9,911 bases of DNA from Eudoraea sp. (GCA_013042125.1 JABDQS010000325.1:1-9911); one strand, 5' to 3'. Positions 1 through 6,858 are shown, counted from the stretch's first letter. Numbers and translations: made by a program. The notes: generated by a model not told the origin, from the letters alone.

Positions 1-1
1 C

Positions 2-451
2 TCCTGCTCCACGGATAAGACAAGTGATAATCCTGATAATTCCATTCTTGGAACATGGGACCTTACTGCATTGACAATAGATGAAGGAACCGCCAGCGAT
101 GAAGAAGAATTTGGCCAGGATATATTAAATATGCTTACGGCATCTGATTGTTACCTATTATCACTTAGCTTTAATGAGGATCTTACTCTGGTTACAGAGG
201 ATGCCTCAAATTATCTTGAAATAGGCGTTAACCAAGGAGGCACAGGCTTAGATGTGCCTTGTCCTTCACAAAGAGATATGGAAAACACCACTTACGTATA
301 TGCGGATGGTGTTTTGACCTTTATTGATGATAATCAGGAGACCGTTTCTGTAGATCTTACAATATCTGGTGGCACCATGACAATGGCTGCACAGGAGTTA
401 GATGTTGAGAATTTCAATGCAGGAGGAGAGCTGATCTTCACAAAAAGATAA
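2..451 (+). CDS. Lipocalin-like lipoprotein, 5' end outside window
   Basis: Partial gene: the open frame runs in from the left edge, with 149 codons visible before the TAA stop. The first visible residues are S-C-S-T-D-K, which looks like the acylation site of a Bacteroidota lipoprotein (lipid-anchored Cys followed by Ser and a polar, Asp/Asn-rich linker). If so, the missing part is little more than the signal peptide. A few residues later comes L-G-T-W-D-L, the strand motif that opens many lipocalin-like lipoproteins of this phylum. The rest alternates short beta-type segments with acidic loops and ends in G-E-L-I-F-T-K-R, fitting a small beta-barrel of about 130 residues. Two cysteines (in SDCYL and VPCPS) could form a disulfide. 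The TTG at 71 is not a real start, because the frame is open upstream and contains the lipoprotein motif. The expected location is the periplasmic or outer face of a membrane. Ligand and role are unknown. Confidence 0.75.
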   Translation, partial: SCSTDKTSDNPDNSILGTWDLTALTIDEGTASDEEEFGQDILNMLTASDCYLLSLSFNEDLTLVTEDASNYLEIGVNQGGTGLDVPCPSQRDMENTTYVYADGVLTFIDDNQETVSVDLTISGGTMTMAAQELDVENFNAGGELIFTKR

Positions 452-475
452 AATGCAATTGAAAACAAAAACAAG

Positions 476-503
476 ACCCTTCAATTTTTTGAAGGGTTTT
501 TTT
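476..503 (+). terminator. Intrinsic terminator between convergent genes
   Basis: A perfect 9-bp stem, ACCCTTCAA (476-484) and TTGAAGGGT (489-497), closes a TTTT loop and runs directly into seven T residues (497-503). It lies 25 bases after the lipoprotein stop and 24 bases before the end of polA, which comes from the other strand. The left flank is A-rich (461-474), so on the minus strand the hairpin is followed by an interrupted T-rich run. It may therefore also stop polA transcription, but the + strand direction is much the stronger. Confidence 0.88.
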
Positions 504-526
504 ATGCGTTGTAACGCACTTCACTC

Positions 527-3361
527 TTAATGGGCCTCAAGCCAATTATTGCCTTGTCCCAGATCAACAACCAGAGGAACTTTTAAGGAGTAGGCAGATT
601 CCATGGCCGTCTTTATTAACTCTTTCATTTTCTCCAGCTCCGGTTTGTATACATCGAACACCAATTCATCATGTACCTGCAATAGCATCTTGGTCTTGAA
701 ATTACCTTCTTCCAGTTTACGATGGATGTCTATCATAGCAATCTTGATGATATCTGCTGCGCTCCCCTGAATGGGTGCGTTGATGGCATTTCGTTCTGCG
801 GCTCCCCTGACAATGGCATTGCTTCCATTGATATCTTTAAGGTAACGCCTTCTGCCGAGCACGGTTTGTACATATCCATTTTCTCTGGCAAAGTCTACCT
901 GGTCCGCCATGTATTTTCGCAACTTCGGATAGGTTTTGTAATACGTATCTATAAGTTCCTTGGCTTCTGTGCGGGACAGATCTGTCTGATTACTAAGCCC
1001 AAAGGCCGAGACACCATAGATGATCCCAAAATTCACTGTTTTGGCATTGCCTCTTTGTTCCCTGCTTACCTCTTTTAAAGGGATATTGAATACCTTGGAT
1101 GCTGTTGAAGCATGGATGTCCTCCCCATTCTTGAACGCTTCTATCATGGTGTCTTCCTCACTTAGTGCAGCAATTATCCGCAATTCTATCTGTGAATAAT
1201 CTGCAGCCAGCAATATGTGATCTTTATCTCTTGGAATAAAAGCTTTACGTACCTGCCTCCCTCTTTCCGTACGAATTGGAATGTTCTGTAAATTTGGGTT
1301 GTTGCTGCTCAACCGACCGGTGGCGGCAACGGTCTGCATATAGTCTGTATGGACCCTGCCTGTACTCTTTTCAACCTGGGTAGGCAGCGCATCTACATAG
1401 GTGCTTTTTAATTTGGCCAGCCCTCGGTAATCCAAAACATCTCTAATGATCTTATGATCCTTGGCCAGCGATGATAAAACATCTTCTGCTGTGGAATACT
1501 GCCCTGTTTTGGTTTTTTTAGGTTTGGATACCAGTTTTAATTTATCGAAAAGTATCTCGCCTAATTGCTTTGGTGAAGCAATATTAAAGGTGGTACCTGC
1601 TTCCTTATAAATCTTTTCTTCGAGCGATTTAATATCAGAGTCGAGCGCCCCGGAAAGTCCTTTCAGGAACTCCTGATCCAGGTTTATCCCTTCCAGTTCC
1701 ATATCCGCAAGGACCCTCAGTAATGGGATCTCAATATCTTTAAACAATTCCATGGTATGAGCATCCGAAAGTTCTTTTACAAAATGCTTGGCCAATTGTA
1801 AGGTCACATCGGCATCTTCAACCGCATACTCTGTCTGTGCCTCCAAAGGTACCTCGCGCATACTCATTTGGTTCTTGCCTTTTTTACCGATAAGATCAGT
1901 TATGGAAACAGGCGTATAATTAAGGTATGTTTCAGAAAGGACATCCATATTATGACGCATATCCGGATTGATGAGGTAATGTGCCAACATGGTATCGAAA
2001 AGTGGACCCTTAACATCCATATCATATTTGCGCAGCACTTTAATATCGTACTTTAGATTTTGCCCTATCTTTTCTATAGCGGCGGAAGAAAAAAATGGTC
2101 GAAATTTTTCTAACAAACTTTGAGTTTCTTTCTGATCTTCCGGAAAAGGAACATAAAATCCTTTTCCTGCTTCCCATGAAAATGCGATCCCTACCAATTC
2201 TGCCTCAAGGGGATTCAGGGAAGTAGTTTCTGTGTCAAAACAAACAGAAGTTTGTTTCATCAAATTTTTCAAGAATAGTTCCAGTGCCATCCCGGCTTGT
2301 ACGCTCTGGTATACATGGGGGACCTCTTTTATGGTCTTTCTTCCTGTATGGGACTCAATGGTTGCCGGAGCAGATCCGTTATTTCCAAATAATGTAAATT
2401 GACCACTGCCCGCAGATTGTGCCTCCTTTTTTGCTGTTTCGGTACTGGTTACCATTGTAGGGGTACCTTCTGTTTCACCGGAAAAGAGTTTTATGAATTG
2501 TTCCTTGAGTCGGCGAAATTCGAGCTCCTCAAAGATCAGCTGCACCTTTTCACCATCGGGCATCGAAAGCTCATAATCCTTCGCATCAAAAGTAACGTCG
2601 CAGTCAATGCAGATGGTTGCCAATTGTTTGGAAAGTCTTCCCAATTCAGCATTATCTTCCACCTTCTCTTTCATTTTTCCCTTGAGCTTATCGGTATTTT
2701 CCAACAATGCTTCTAAAGAGCCAAATTCTTGTAAGAATTTCTTGGCGGTTTTTTCACCTACTCCCGGGAACCCAGGAATATTATCACTGGCATCGCCCAT
2801 CATTCCCAGATAATCTATAACCTGCTCTGGTCTGTCTACGCCAAATCGTTTTTGAATTTCCGGAATTCCCCATATTTCTACTCCGTTGCCCATACGAGAA
2901 GGGCGATACATAAAAATGTTCTCAGAAACAAGTTGTCCAAAATCCTTGTCTGGGGTTACCATAAAAACTTTGTAATCTTCCTTTTCAGCCTGTTTAGCCA
3001 GGGTGCCAATTATATCATCGGCTTCCAAACCTGAAACTTCAACAACCGGTATATGCATGGCTTTGAGGATCTTTTGAATATAGGGAACAGCAATACGTAT
3101 GGCATCCGGGGTTTCGTCCCTGTTGGCCTTGTATTCCGGATAGAGTTCGGTGCGTTCTGTGCTGCCATCCTTGTCGAAACAAACCGCTAAATGGTCTGGT
3201 TTTTCTCTACGAATAACATCGAATAAGGAATTCATAAATCCCATGATCGCTGAGGTATCCATACCTTTTGAATTGATCCTGGGATTCTTAATAAGTGCGT
3301 AGTACCCACGAAAGATGAGGGCATAGGCGTCTAATAAAAATAGTCGTTTTTGATCGGCCAT
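527..3361 (-). CDS. polA: DNA polymerase I
   Basis: A 944-residue family A DNA polymerase that fills gaps, removes RNA primers and repairs DNA. Three domains are visible. The N-terminal 5'-3' exonuclease (about 1-295) has L-E-A-D-D (112-116), T-P-D-K-D (136-140) and G-D-A-S-D-N-I-P-G (189-197). The 3'-5' proofreading domain (about 345-540) has intact metal ligands: D376 and E378 in FDTET, D439 in NLKYD, and Y512 with D516 in YAVED. The polymerase domain has motif A DYSQIELR (721-728), motif B R770-K774-F778-Y782-G, and motif C QVHDEL (895-900), and ends in the usual NWLEAH. F778 is the position occupied by Phe in Klenow, typical of enzymes that discriminate against dideoxynucleotides. Length and start match the family; the protein begins MADQKRLFLLDAYA. 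A linker rich in Ser, Thr and Gly (about 296-343) holds Q-F-T-L-F (see findings). The glycosylasparaginase gene lies 56 bases upstream on the same strand, so co-transcription is possible, but a promoter-like element sits in that gap. Confidence 0.97.
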   Translation of the reverse strand: MADQKRLFLLDAYALIFRGYYALIKNPRINSKGMDTSAIMGFMNSLFDVIRREKPDHLAVCFDKDGSTERTELYPEYKANRDETPDAIRIAVPYIQKILKAMHIPVVEVSGLEADDIIGTLAKQAEKEDYKVFMVTPDKDFGQLVSENIFMYRPSRMGNGVEIWGIPEIQKRFGVDRPEQVIDYLGMMGDASDNIPGFPGVGEKTAKKFLQEFGSLEALLENTDKLKGKMKEKVEDNAELGRLSKQLATICIDCDVTFDAKDYELSMPDGEKVQLIFEELEFRRLKEQFIKLFSGETEGTPTMVTSTETAKKEAQSAGSGQFTLFGNNGSAPATIESHTGRKTIKEVPHVYQSVQAGMALELFLKNLMKQTSVCFDTETTSLNPLEAELVGIAFSWEAGKGFYVPFPEDQKETQSLLEKFRPFFSSAAIEKIGQNLKYDIKVLRKYDMDVKGPLFDTMLAHYLINPDMRHNMDVLSETYLNYTPVSITDLIGKKGKNQMSMREVPLEAQTEYAVEDADVTLQLAKHFVKELSDAHTMELFKDIEIPLLRVLADMELEGINLDQEFLKGLSGALDSDIKSLEEKIYKEAGTTFNIASPKQLGEILFDKLKLVSKPKKTKTGQYSTAEDVLSSLAKDHKIIRDVLDYRGLAKLKSTYVDALPTQVEKSTGRVHTDYMQTVAATGRLSSNNPNLQNIPIRTERGRQVRKAFIPRDKDHILLAADYSQIELRIIAALSEEDTMIEAFKNGEDIHASTASKVFNIPLKEVSREQRGNAKTVNFGIIYGVSAFGLSNQTDLSRTEAKELIDTYYKTYPKLRKYMADQVDFARENGYVQTVLGRRRYLKDINGSNAIVRGAAERNAINAPIQGSAADIIKIAMIDIHRKLEEGNFKTKMLLQVHDELVFDVYKPELEKMKELIKTAMESAYSLKVPLVVDLGQGNNWLEAH

Positions 3362-3383
3362 AATAGTGATAAATGAACAGGTT

Positions 3384-3391
3384 CAAAACTA
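3384..3391 (-). promoter_or_regulatory. Putative -7 element for polA
   Basis: Read on the minus strand, this is TAGTTTTG, a full match to the Bacteroidota -7 consensus TAnnTTTG. It ends 22 bases before the polA ATG, which would give a short leader. The upstream -33 match is poor: the nearest TTG ends only 14 bases before the element, closer than usual. The site suggests polA has its own promoter in addition to any read-through from the glycosylasparaginase gene. Confidence 0.45.
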
Positions 3392-3417
3392 CAAAGATTC
3401 TGTACCAATCTGAAGGA

Positions 3418-4410
3418 TCATGCCTTTATATAACTCTTTGCGGGTGTATTCACATGACCCTCACCTGAGTACTGGCGGTAAGAGAATCCCGGGTGTATGC
3501 AATAACCGCCGGTTTCTCCTGCCTTATTAATGGCAATAAAACCAATTTGTATATCCTGATAGTTTTTCTTTTTGGCAATAATCCTCCGTACTCCTTCTTC
3601 ACAAGCTTCTTGTGGCGATTTCCCCTGTCTCATTAATTCCACTATTAAAAAACTGCCTACAGTACGTACTACTTCCTCGCCCATCCCCGTAGCTGTTGCT
3701 CCCCCCACTTCATTGTCAACAAATAGCCCGGCGCCAATAATGGGGGAGTCCCCTACGCGCCCGGCCATTTTATAAGCCATACCACTGGTAGTACAGGCAC
3801 CTGCAATATCACCATTAGCATCAATGGCCAGCATTCCAATGGTATCATGATTTTCAATATTGATAACAGGATTGTATTGAGAGGTCTTTTTCCATTCGAG
3901 CCATTCTTCTCTCGATTTTTCCGTAAGCAGGTCTTCTTCCGGGAAACCCATTTCCAAGGCAAACTGTTTCGCACCCGCTCCGGCCAATATAACATGGGGA
4001 GTTTCTTCCATCACTTTTCTTGCGACTGAAACGGCATGAACAATATTCTGGAGACATAGCACAGCACCACATCTACTGTCCTTGTCCATAATACAGGCGT
4101 CCAGGGTCACATTTCCATCCCTGTCTGGTCTTCCTCCCTTGCCAACAGATTGGTTGCCAACGTCTGCTTCTTCGATCATTACACCTTGCTCCACGGCATC
4201 CAATGAAGTACCATTGCCTTCTAATACCTCAAAAGCCCTGGCTGTAGCATTGGGAACATCCCAGGTAGCAATGACGATTGGTCCCTTATTTACATTTGGA
4301 GGTAATGCACCCATCTCTTTTTTTTGCTCATTGCAGGCCCCCATTAAGGTTCCTCCCAGGAGCGCAGCTCCGCCCAAACCGGAATTTTTCAAAAACTTTC
4401 TTCTTTCCAT
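3418..4410 (-). CDS. N4-(beta-N-acetylglucosaminyl)-L-asparaginase, exported lipoprotein
   Basis: A 330-residue N-terminal-nucleophile hydrolase (glycosylasparaginase, aspartylglucosaminidase). The family splits the bond between GlcNAc and asparagine left after glycoprotein breakdown and matures by self-cleavage before a threonine. That threonine is T190 in N-H-D-T-I-G. The substrate residues known from the flavobacterial enzyme are in register: R218 and D221 in GRVGDSP, T241-G242 in ATATG, and W50 near the new N-terminus. Cleavage would give an alpha chain ending at D189 and a beta chain of about 141 residues. The N-terminus MERRKFLKN carries a twin-arginine motif, followed by a Gly/Ala/Leu-rich stretch and L-M-G-A-C (22-26), a plausible lipobox with C26 as the lipidated residue. 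This suggests export in folded form and membrane anchoring. The chosen ATG keeps the twin arginines. It is divergent from cutC, with 42 bases between the two starts, and 56 bases upstream of polA. Some family members act mainly on free or isoaspartyl asparagine derivatives, so exact specificity is not certain. Confidence 0.93.
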   Translation of the reverse strand: MERRKFLKNSGLGGAALLGGTLMGACNEQKKEMGALPPNVNKGPIVIATWDVPNATARAFEVLEGNGTSLDAVEQGVMIEEADVGNQSVGKGGRPDRDGNVTLDACIMDKDSRCGAVLCLQNIVHAVSVARKVMEETPHVILAGAGAKQFALEMGFPEEDLLTEKSREEWLEWKKTSQYNPVINIENHDTIGMLAIDANGDIAGACTTSGMAYKMAGRVGDSPIIGAGLFVDNEVGGATATGMGEEVVRTVGSFLIVELMRQGKSPQEACEEGVRRIIAKKKNYQDIQIGFIAINKAGETGGYCIHPGFSYRQYSGEGHVNTPAKSYIKA

Positions 4411-4432
4411 ACCCTTGGGATGTTTACATTTA

Positions 4433-4440
4433 TAGCTTTA
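4433..4440 (+). promoter_or_regulatory. Putative -7 element for cutC
   Basis: TAGCTTTA matches seven of eight positions of TAnnTTTG, with the final G replaced by A. It ends 12 bases before the preferred cutC ATG at 4453, leaving a leader of only a few bases. A TTGG at 4415-4418 could act as the upstream element, but it is about 15 bases away, closer than usual. Support is by consensus match only. Confidence 0.35.
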
Positions 4441-4446
4441 AAGATA
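4439..4446 (-). promoter_or_regulatory. Putative -7 element for the glycosylasparaginase gene
   Basis: On the minus strand this reads TATCTTTA, seven of eight matches to TAnnTTTG. It ends 28 bases before the glycosylasparaginase ATG, a normal leader length. It overlaps the cutC element by two bases and forms a near-perfect dyad with it (4433-4446). No clear -33 element is visible at the expected distance inside cutC. Confidence 0.35.
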
Positions 4447-4452
4447 GCGATT

Positions 4453-5175
4453 ATGATAGTAGAAGTTTGTGCAAATTCGTTGGAATCTGCCTTAAATGCA
4501 CAACTTGCCGGCGCACACAGAATTGAACTTTGTTCGGAACTAACTTTAGGTGGGATAACCCCCTCATATGGACTTATAAAGAAGGTGTTGGAGCAACTTA
4601 GTATTCCGGTGCATGTGCTGATCAGGCCTCGAAGTGGAGATTTTTCCTATTCTAATGAGGAATTTCAGATCATGTTAGAAGATATAGCTATTTGTGGTTC
4701 TTTGGGGATAGACGGTATTGTCTCCGGGATTTTAAAGCCAGATCTACAGGTAGATTGGGATCGTACCAAAACCTTGAAAGAGGCTTCCGGTTCATGCTCT
4801 TTTACTTTTCACAGGGCTTTTGACCTGGTTGCAAACCCGGTAGAGACATTCTTTGAATTACAGGAAATGGGAACAGATACTTTGCTTACTTCCGGGCAGG
4901 CTAAAACTGCTATGGAAGGAATGCCTTTGCTGAAAAAACTGAAGGAAAAATCTAACAGATGTACTATTATGCCGGGTGCCGGAATTCGAGATCACAATGC
5001 GGTGTACTTTAAGAATGAGGGTTTTAAAGCCATTCATTTATCGGCTACTAAAAAAGTTTTAAATTCTACATTTTTACCACGAATCCCAATGAACGCAGCC
5101 GGGGGAATTGCCGAGAACGAAGTGCTTATAACCGATACTGACATTTTGAAAAAAGTAATTGAAAGCGTTAATTAA
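4453..5175 (+). CDS. cutC: CutC family protein
   Basis: A 240-residue single-domain TIM-barrel protein of the CutC family (PF03932). Family signatures in order: MIVEVCANS at the N-terminus with E4 and C6, A-G-A-H-R-I-E-L-C (19-27), G-G-I-T-P-S (33-38), I-R-P-R-S-G-D-F (57-64), F-H-R-A-F-D (119-124), L-T-S-G (145-148) and P-G-A-G-I (174-178). CutC was named for copper tolerance in Escherichia coli. That link has been questioned, and the barrel looks like an enzyme whose substrate is unknown. The frame is open to an ATG at 4420, but the family begins at the M-[IA]-x-x-E-[VI]-C type sequence, so 4453 is preferred; the 11 extra residues would also overlap the putative promoter. The protein looks cytoplasmic, with no signal peptide. 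It is divergent from the glycosylasparaginase gene and followed by the phosphoesterase gene after 55 bases. Confidence 0.93.
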   Translation: MIVEVCANSLESALNAQLAGAHRIELCSELTLGGITPSYGLIKKVLEQLSIPVHVLIRPRSGDFSYSNEEFQIMLEDIAICGSLGIDGIVSGILKPDLQVDWDRTKTLKEASGSCSFTFHRAFDLVANPVETFFELQEMGTDTLLTSGQAKTAMEGMPLLKKLKEKSNRCTIMPGAGIRDHNAVYFKNEGFKAIHLSATKKVLNSTFLPRIPMNAAGGIAENEVLITDTDILKKVIESVN

Positions 5176-5210
5176 CTCTAAAATCCTGTGTTAAGGATAA
5201 CCCAAAGAAA

Positions 5211-5218
5211 TATATTTG
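5211..5218 (+). promoter_or_regulatory. Putative -7 element for the metallophosphoesterase gene
   Basis: TATATTTG is a complete match to the Bacteroidota -7 consensus TAnnTTTG. A weak TTA at 5191-5193, 17 bases upstream, lies roughly where a -33 element would be. The element ends 12 bases before the ATG at 5231, implying a very short leader. It suggests the gene is not simply read through from cutC. Confidence 0.55.
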
Positions 5219-5230
5219 TAAAAAACAGTT

Positions 5231-6469
5231 ATGCTAGTGTTACGATGGATCGTTTTTATTGCTATATACGCTATACTGGGATACTATTCCCTGCAGGCAA
5301 TTAAAACCGCTTCGCGTTTCCCCTATATCTATTACGCATTTATGGCACTGGCTCTGGTGATCCTGGGGAATTTATTTTATCAGTTTACATTTGGGGACAG
5401 TGACGGCAGTGTACTAAACCGGCCCAGGAGTTATGCTTTTGGTTTTTTGATCGCCATACTTACTTTTGAGATCATTACCATTGTCTTTTTATTCTCCGAG
5501 GATATTTTCAGATTGATGACCGCTACGATCCAAAGAGTTTTTGGTTCTTCCGGAGAATTTAGTTTGCCGGCCAGGAGGCGCTTTTTAAGTATTATGGCCA
5601 TGGGGATAGCAGCTGTCCCGTTTAGTGCTTTGCTGTATGGCATGTACAGGGGAAAGTACGATTTCAGGGTATTGAAGTACGAGCTGGAATTTGATGATCT
5701 TCCCTCTTCCTTTGAAGGATACCAGATCACTCAGATCTCAGACATCCATAGCGGGAGCTTTGACAACCGGAAAAAAATAGAATATGCGATTAACCTTATA
5801 AATGAGCAGCAAAGTGACGCTATTTTATTTACAGGTGATATGGTGAATAATATGGCCCAGGAGATGGAGCCCTGGAAGGATCTGTTTGCAACCCTGGAAG
5901 CAAAAGATGGAAAATTCTCCATCCTTGGGAATCACGATTACGGTGACTATAAAACGGATTGGGGAACTCCGGAGTTAAAAATTCAAAATTTTGAGGACCT
6001 CAAGAAGATACAACGGGAAATAGGTTTTGATCTTATGTTGAATGAAAGCCGCTACCTGGAAAAAGGAGATGACAAAATAGCCTTGATAGGAGTTGAGAAT
6101 TGGGGTAGAGGAGGTTTTAAAAAAGCCGGGGATCTAAAAAAAGCGACCAAAGACATTCACAAAGACGATTTTAAGATCTTAATGAGCCACGACCCTTCTC
6201 ACTGGGAAGATGTAGTGATCCATGATGACTATCATTATCATTTAACACTGAGTGGTCATACCCATGGGATGCAATTTGGGATAGAGATCCCGGGATGGGT
6301 AAAATGGAGTCCTGTGAAATGGCGCTATAAATACTGGGCCGGCATCTATGAGGAAATGGGACAAATGATCAACGTAAACAGGGGGTTTGGATTTATAGGA
6401 TATCCCGGCAGAGTGGGGATCTGGCCAGAAATAACTGTGATTACTCTTAAAAAGAAAGTAGTTGTGTAA
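5231..6469 (+). CDS. Membrane-anchored calcineurin-like metallophosphoesterase
   Basis: A 412-residue protein in two parts. The N-terminal 140 residues contain about four hydrophobic segments (roughly 5-25, 33-53, 69-91 and 121-138). The rest is a YkuE/YaeI-type metallophosphoesterase domain with every metal-site motif present: D171 and H173 in SDIHSG, D203 in FTGDMV, N234-H235 in GNHDY, H320 in MSHDPSHW, and H343 with H345 in SGHTHG. The family uses two metal ions to hydrolyse phosphate mono- or diesters. Some relatives act on membrane lipid or lipid A precursors (for example chlamydial LpxG), and the membrane anchor here would suit a lipid-linked substrate, but that is inference. The ATG at 5231 is the only start that keeps the first membrane segment; the next Met is residue 38. 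A promoter-like TATATTTG lies just upstream and a terminator-like fold follows the stop. Confidence 0.9.
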   Translation: MLVLRWIVFIAIYAILGYYSLQAIKTASRFPYIYYAFMALALVILGNLFYQFTFGDSDGSVLNRPRSYAFGFLIAILTFEIITIVFLFSEDIFRLMTATIQRVFGSSGEFSLPARRRFLSIMAMGIAAVPFSALLYGMYRGKYDFRVLKYELEFDDLPSSFEGYQITQISDIHSGSFDNRKKIEYAINLINEQQSDAILFTGDMVNNMAQEMEPWKDLFATLEAKDGKFSILGNHDYGDYKTDWGTPELKIQNFEDLKKIQREIGFDLMLNESRYLEKGDDKIALIGVENWGRGGFKKAGDLKKATKDIHKDDFKILMSHDPSHWEDVVIHDDYHYHLTLSGHTHGMQFGIEIPGWVKWSPVKWRYKYWAGIYEEMGQMINVNRGFGFIGYPGRVGIWPEITVITLKKKVVV

Positions 6470-6473
6470 GTTT

Positions 6474-6528
6474 AATGTTAAAGGATTCTTACAAAAGTGA
6501 TGCTTTCATTAGAATTTTAACATTTTTT
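6474..6528 (+). terminator. Terminator-like hairpin after the metallophosphoesterase gene
   Basis: AATGTTAAA-GG-ATTCT (6474-6489) pairs with AGAATTTTAACATT (6511-6524), giving 14 base pairs with a two-base GG bulge. A smaller inner stem, AAAG/CTTT (6494-6497 and 6503-6506), may add to it. The fold runs straight into six T residues (6523-6528). The stem is AT-rich, so it is a weaker terminator than the one at 476-503. It begins five bases after the phosphoesterase stop, where a terminator would be expected, and its 3' arm lies just upstream of the next gene's promoter element. Confidence 0.55.
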
Positions 6529-6530
6529 CT

Positions 6531-6538
6531 TACATTTG
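6531..6538 (+). promoter_or_regulatory. Putative -7 element for the thioredoxin-like gene
   Basis: TACATTTG is a complete match to TAnnTTTG, located 23 bases before the ATG at 6562. The upstream -33 match is weak; TTAG at 6509-6512 is at a reasonable distance (18 bases) and TTTC at 6504-6507 is slightly far. The candidate -33 bases fall inside the terminator-like fold of the preceding gene. Confidence 0.55.
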
Positions 6539-6561
6539 AGATATAACCCAATCCGATACCT

Positions 6562-6858
6562 ATGTCTAAATTCGGTGAACTCATAGATCTTAACGTACCT
6601 GTGTTACTAGATTTCTATGCTGAATGGAATGAACAATCTACTGCTATGCATCCTGTTCTACGTGATGTGGCTGCGGCCCTTGGCGATAAAGGGAAGGTCA
6701 TAAAAATAGATGTCGATAAGAACAAAGAACTCTCACAGGCTTTGAGAGTAAAGGGACTACCTACCCTTATGATCTACAAAAAAGGGGAGATGGTGTGGAG
6801 ACAAAGTGGTGAACAAGACGCCAATACCCTTATCGGTATCCTGAATGAATACGTTTAG
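6562..6858 (+). CDS. Thioredoxin-like protein lacking the CxxC active site
   Basis: A 98-residue protein covering one thioredoxin fold. Visible landmarks are the beta strand V-L-L-D-F-Y-A-E-W (14-22), the strand K-V-I-K-I-D-V-D (45-52), the cis-proline loop K-G-L-P-T-L-M-I-Y (64-72, P67), and the closing G-E-M-V-W-R-Q-S-G (75-83). Where thioredoxin has W-C-G-P-C, this protein reads W-N-E-Q-S (22-26). Both redox cysteines are gone, and the protein has no cysteine anywhere. It cannot do dithiol-disulfide exchange, so a binding, chaperone or structural role is more likely; the partner is unknown. There is no signal peptide, so it is probably cytoplasmic. The start is supported by the family N-terminus and a TAnnTTTG element 23 bases upstream. 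It converges on the DUF2723 gene with 32 bases between the two stops. Confidence 0.85.
   Translation: MSKFGELIDLNVPVLLDFYAEWNEQSTAMHPVLRDVAAALGDKGKVIKIDVDKNKELSQALRVKGLPTLMIYKKGEMVWRQSGEQDANTLIGILNEYV

Noticed and set aside
71..73. TTG as the start of the lipoprotein
   Set aside because: The frame is open upstream and carries a lipoprotein-like Ser-Cys-Ser and the L-G-T-W motif that spans this position.
505..518. Small palindrome TGCGT-TGTA-ACGCA just before the polA stop
   Set aside because: It is short, and on the polA strand it is followed by A residues rather than T, so it does not fit an intrinsic terminator. It may be chance.
722..1078. Open frame of 118 codons on the + strand inside polA
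   Set aside because: It is antisense to the conserved polymerase domain, resembles no family, and has no promoter-like site. It is a shadow of polA codon use, as are the other + strand frames at 1868-3034.
3753..3995. Alternative minus-strand frames inside the glycosylasparaginase gene
   Set aside because: They overlap the conserved catalytic region in another frame and their translations resemble no known family.
4420..4452. Upstream ATG that would extend CutC by 11 residues
   Set aside because: The CutC family begins at the sequence starting at 4453, and the extension would overlap the putative -7 elements.
5183..5198. Hairpin ATCCT/AGGAT after cutC
   Set aside because: It has only five base pairs, a six-base loop and no T-tract, so it is not a convincing terminator.
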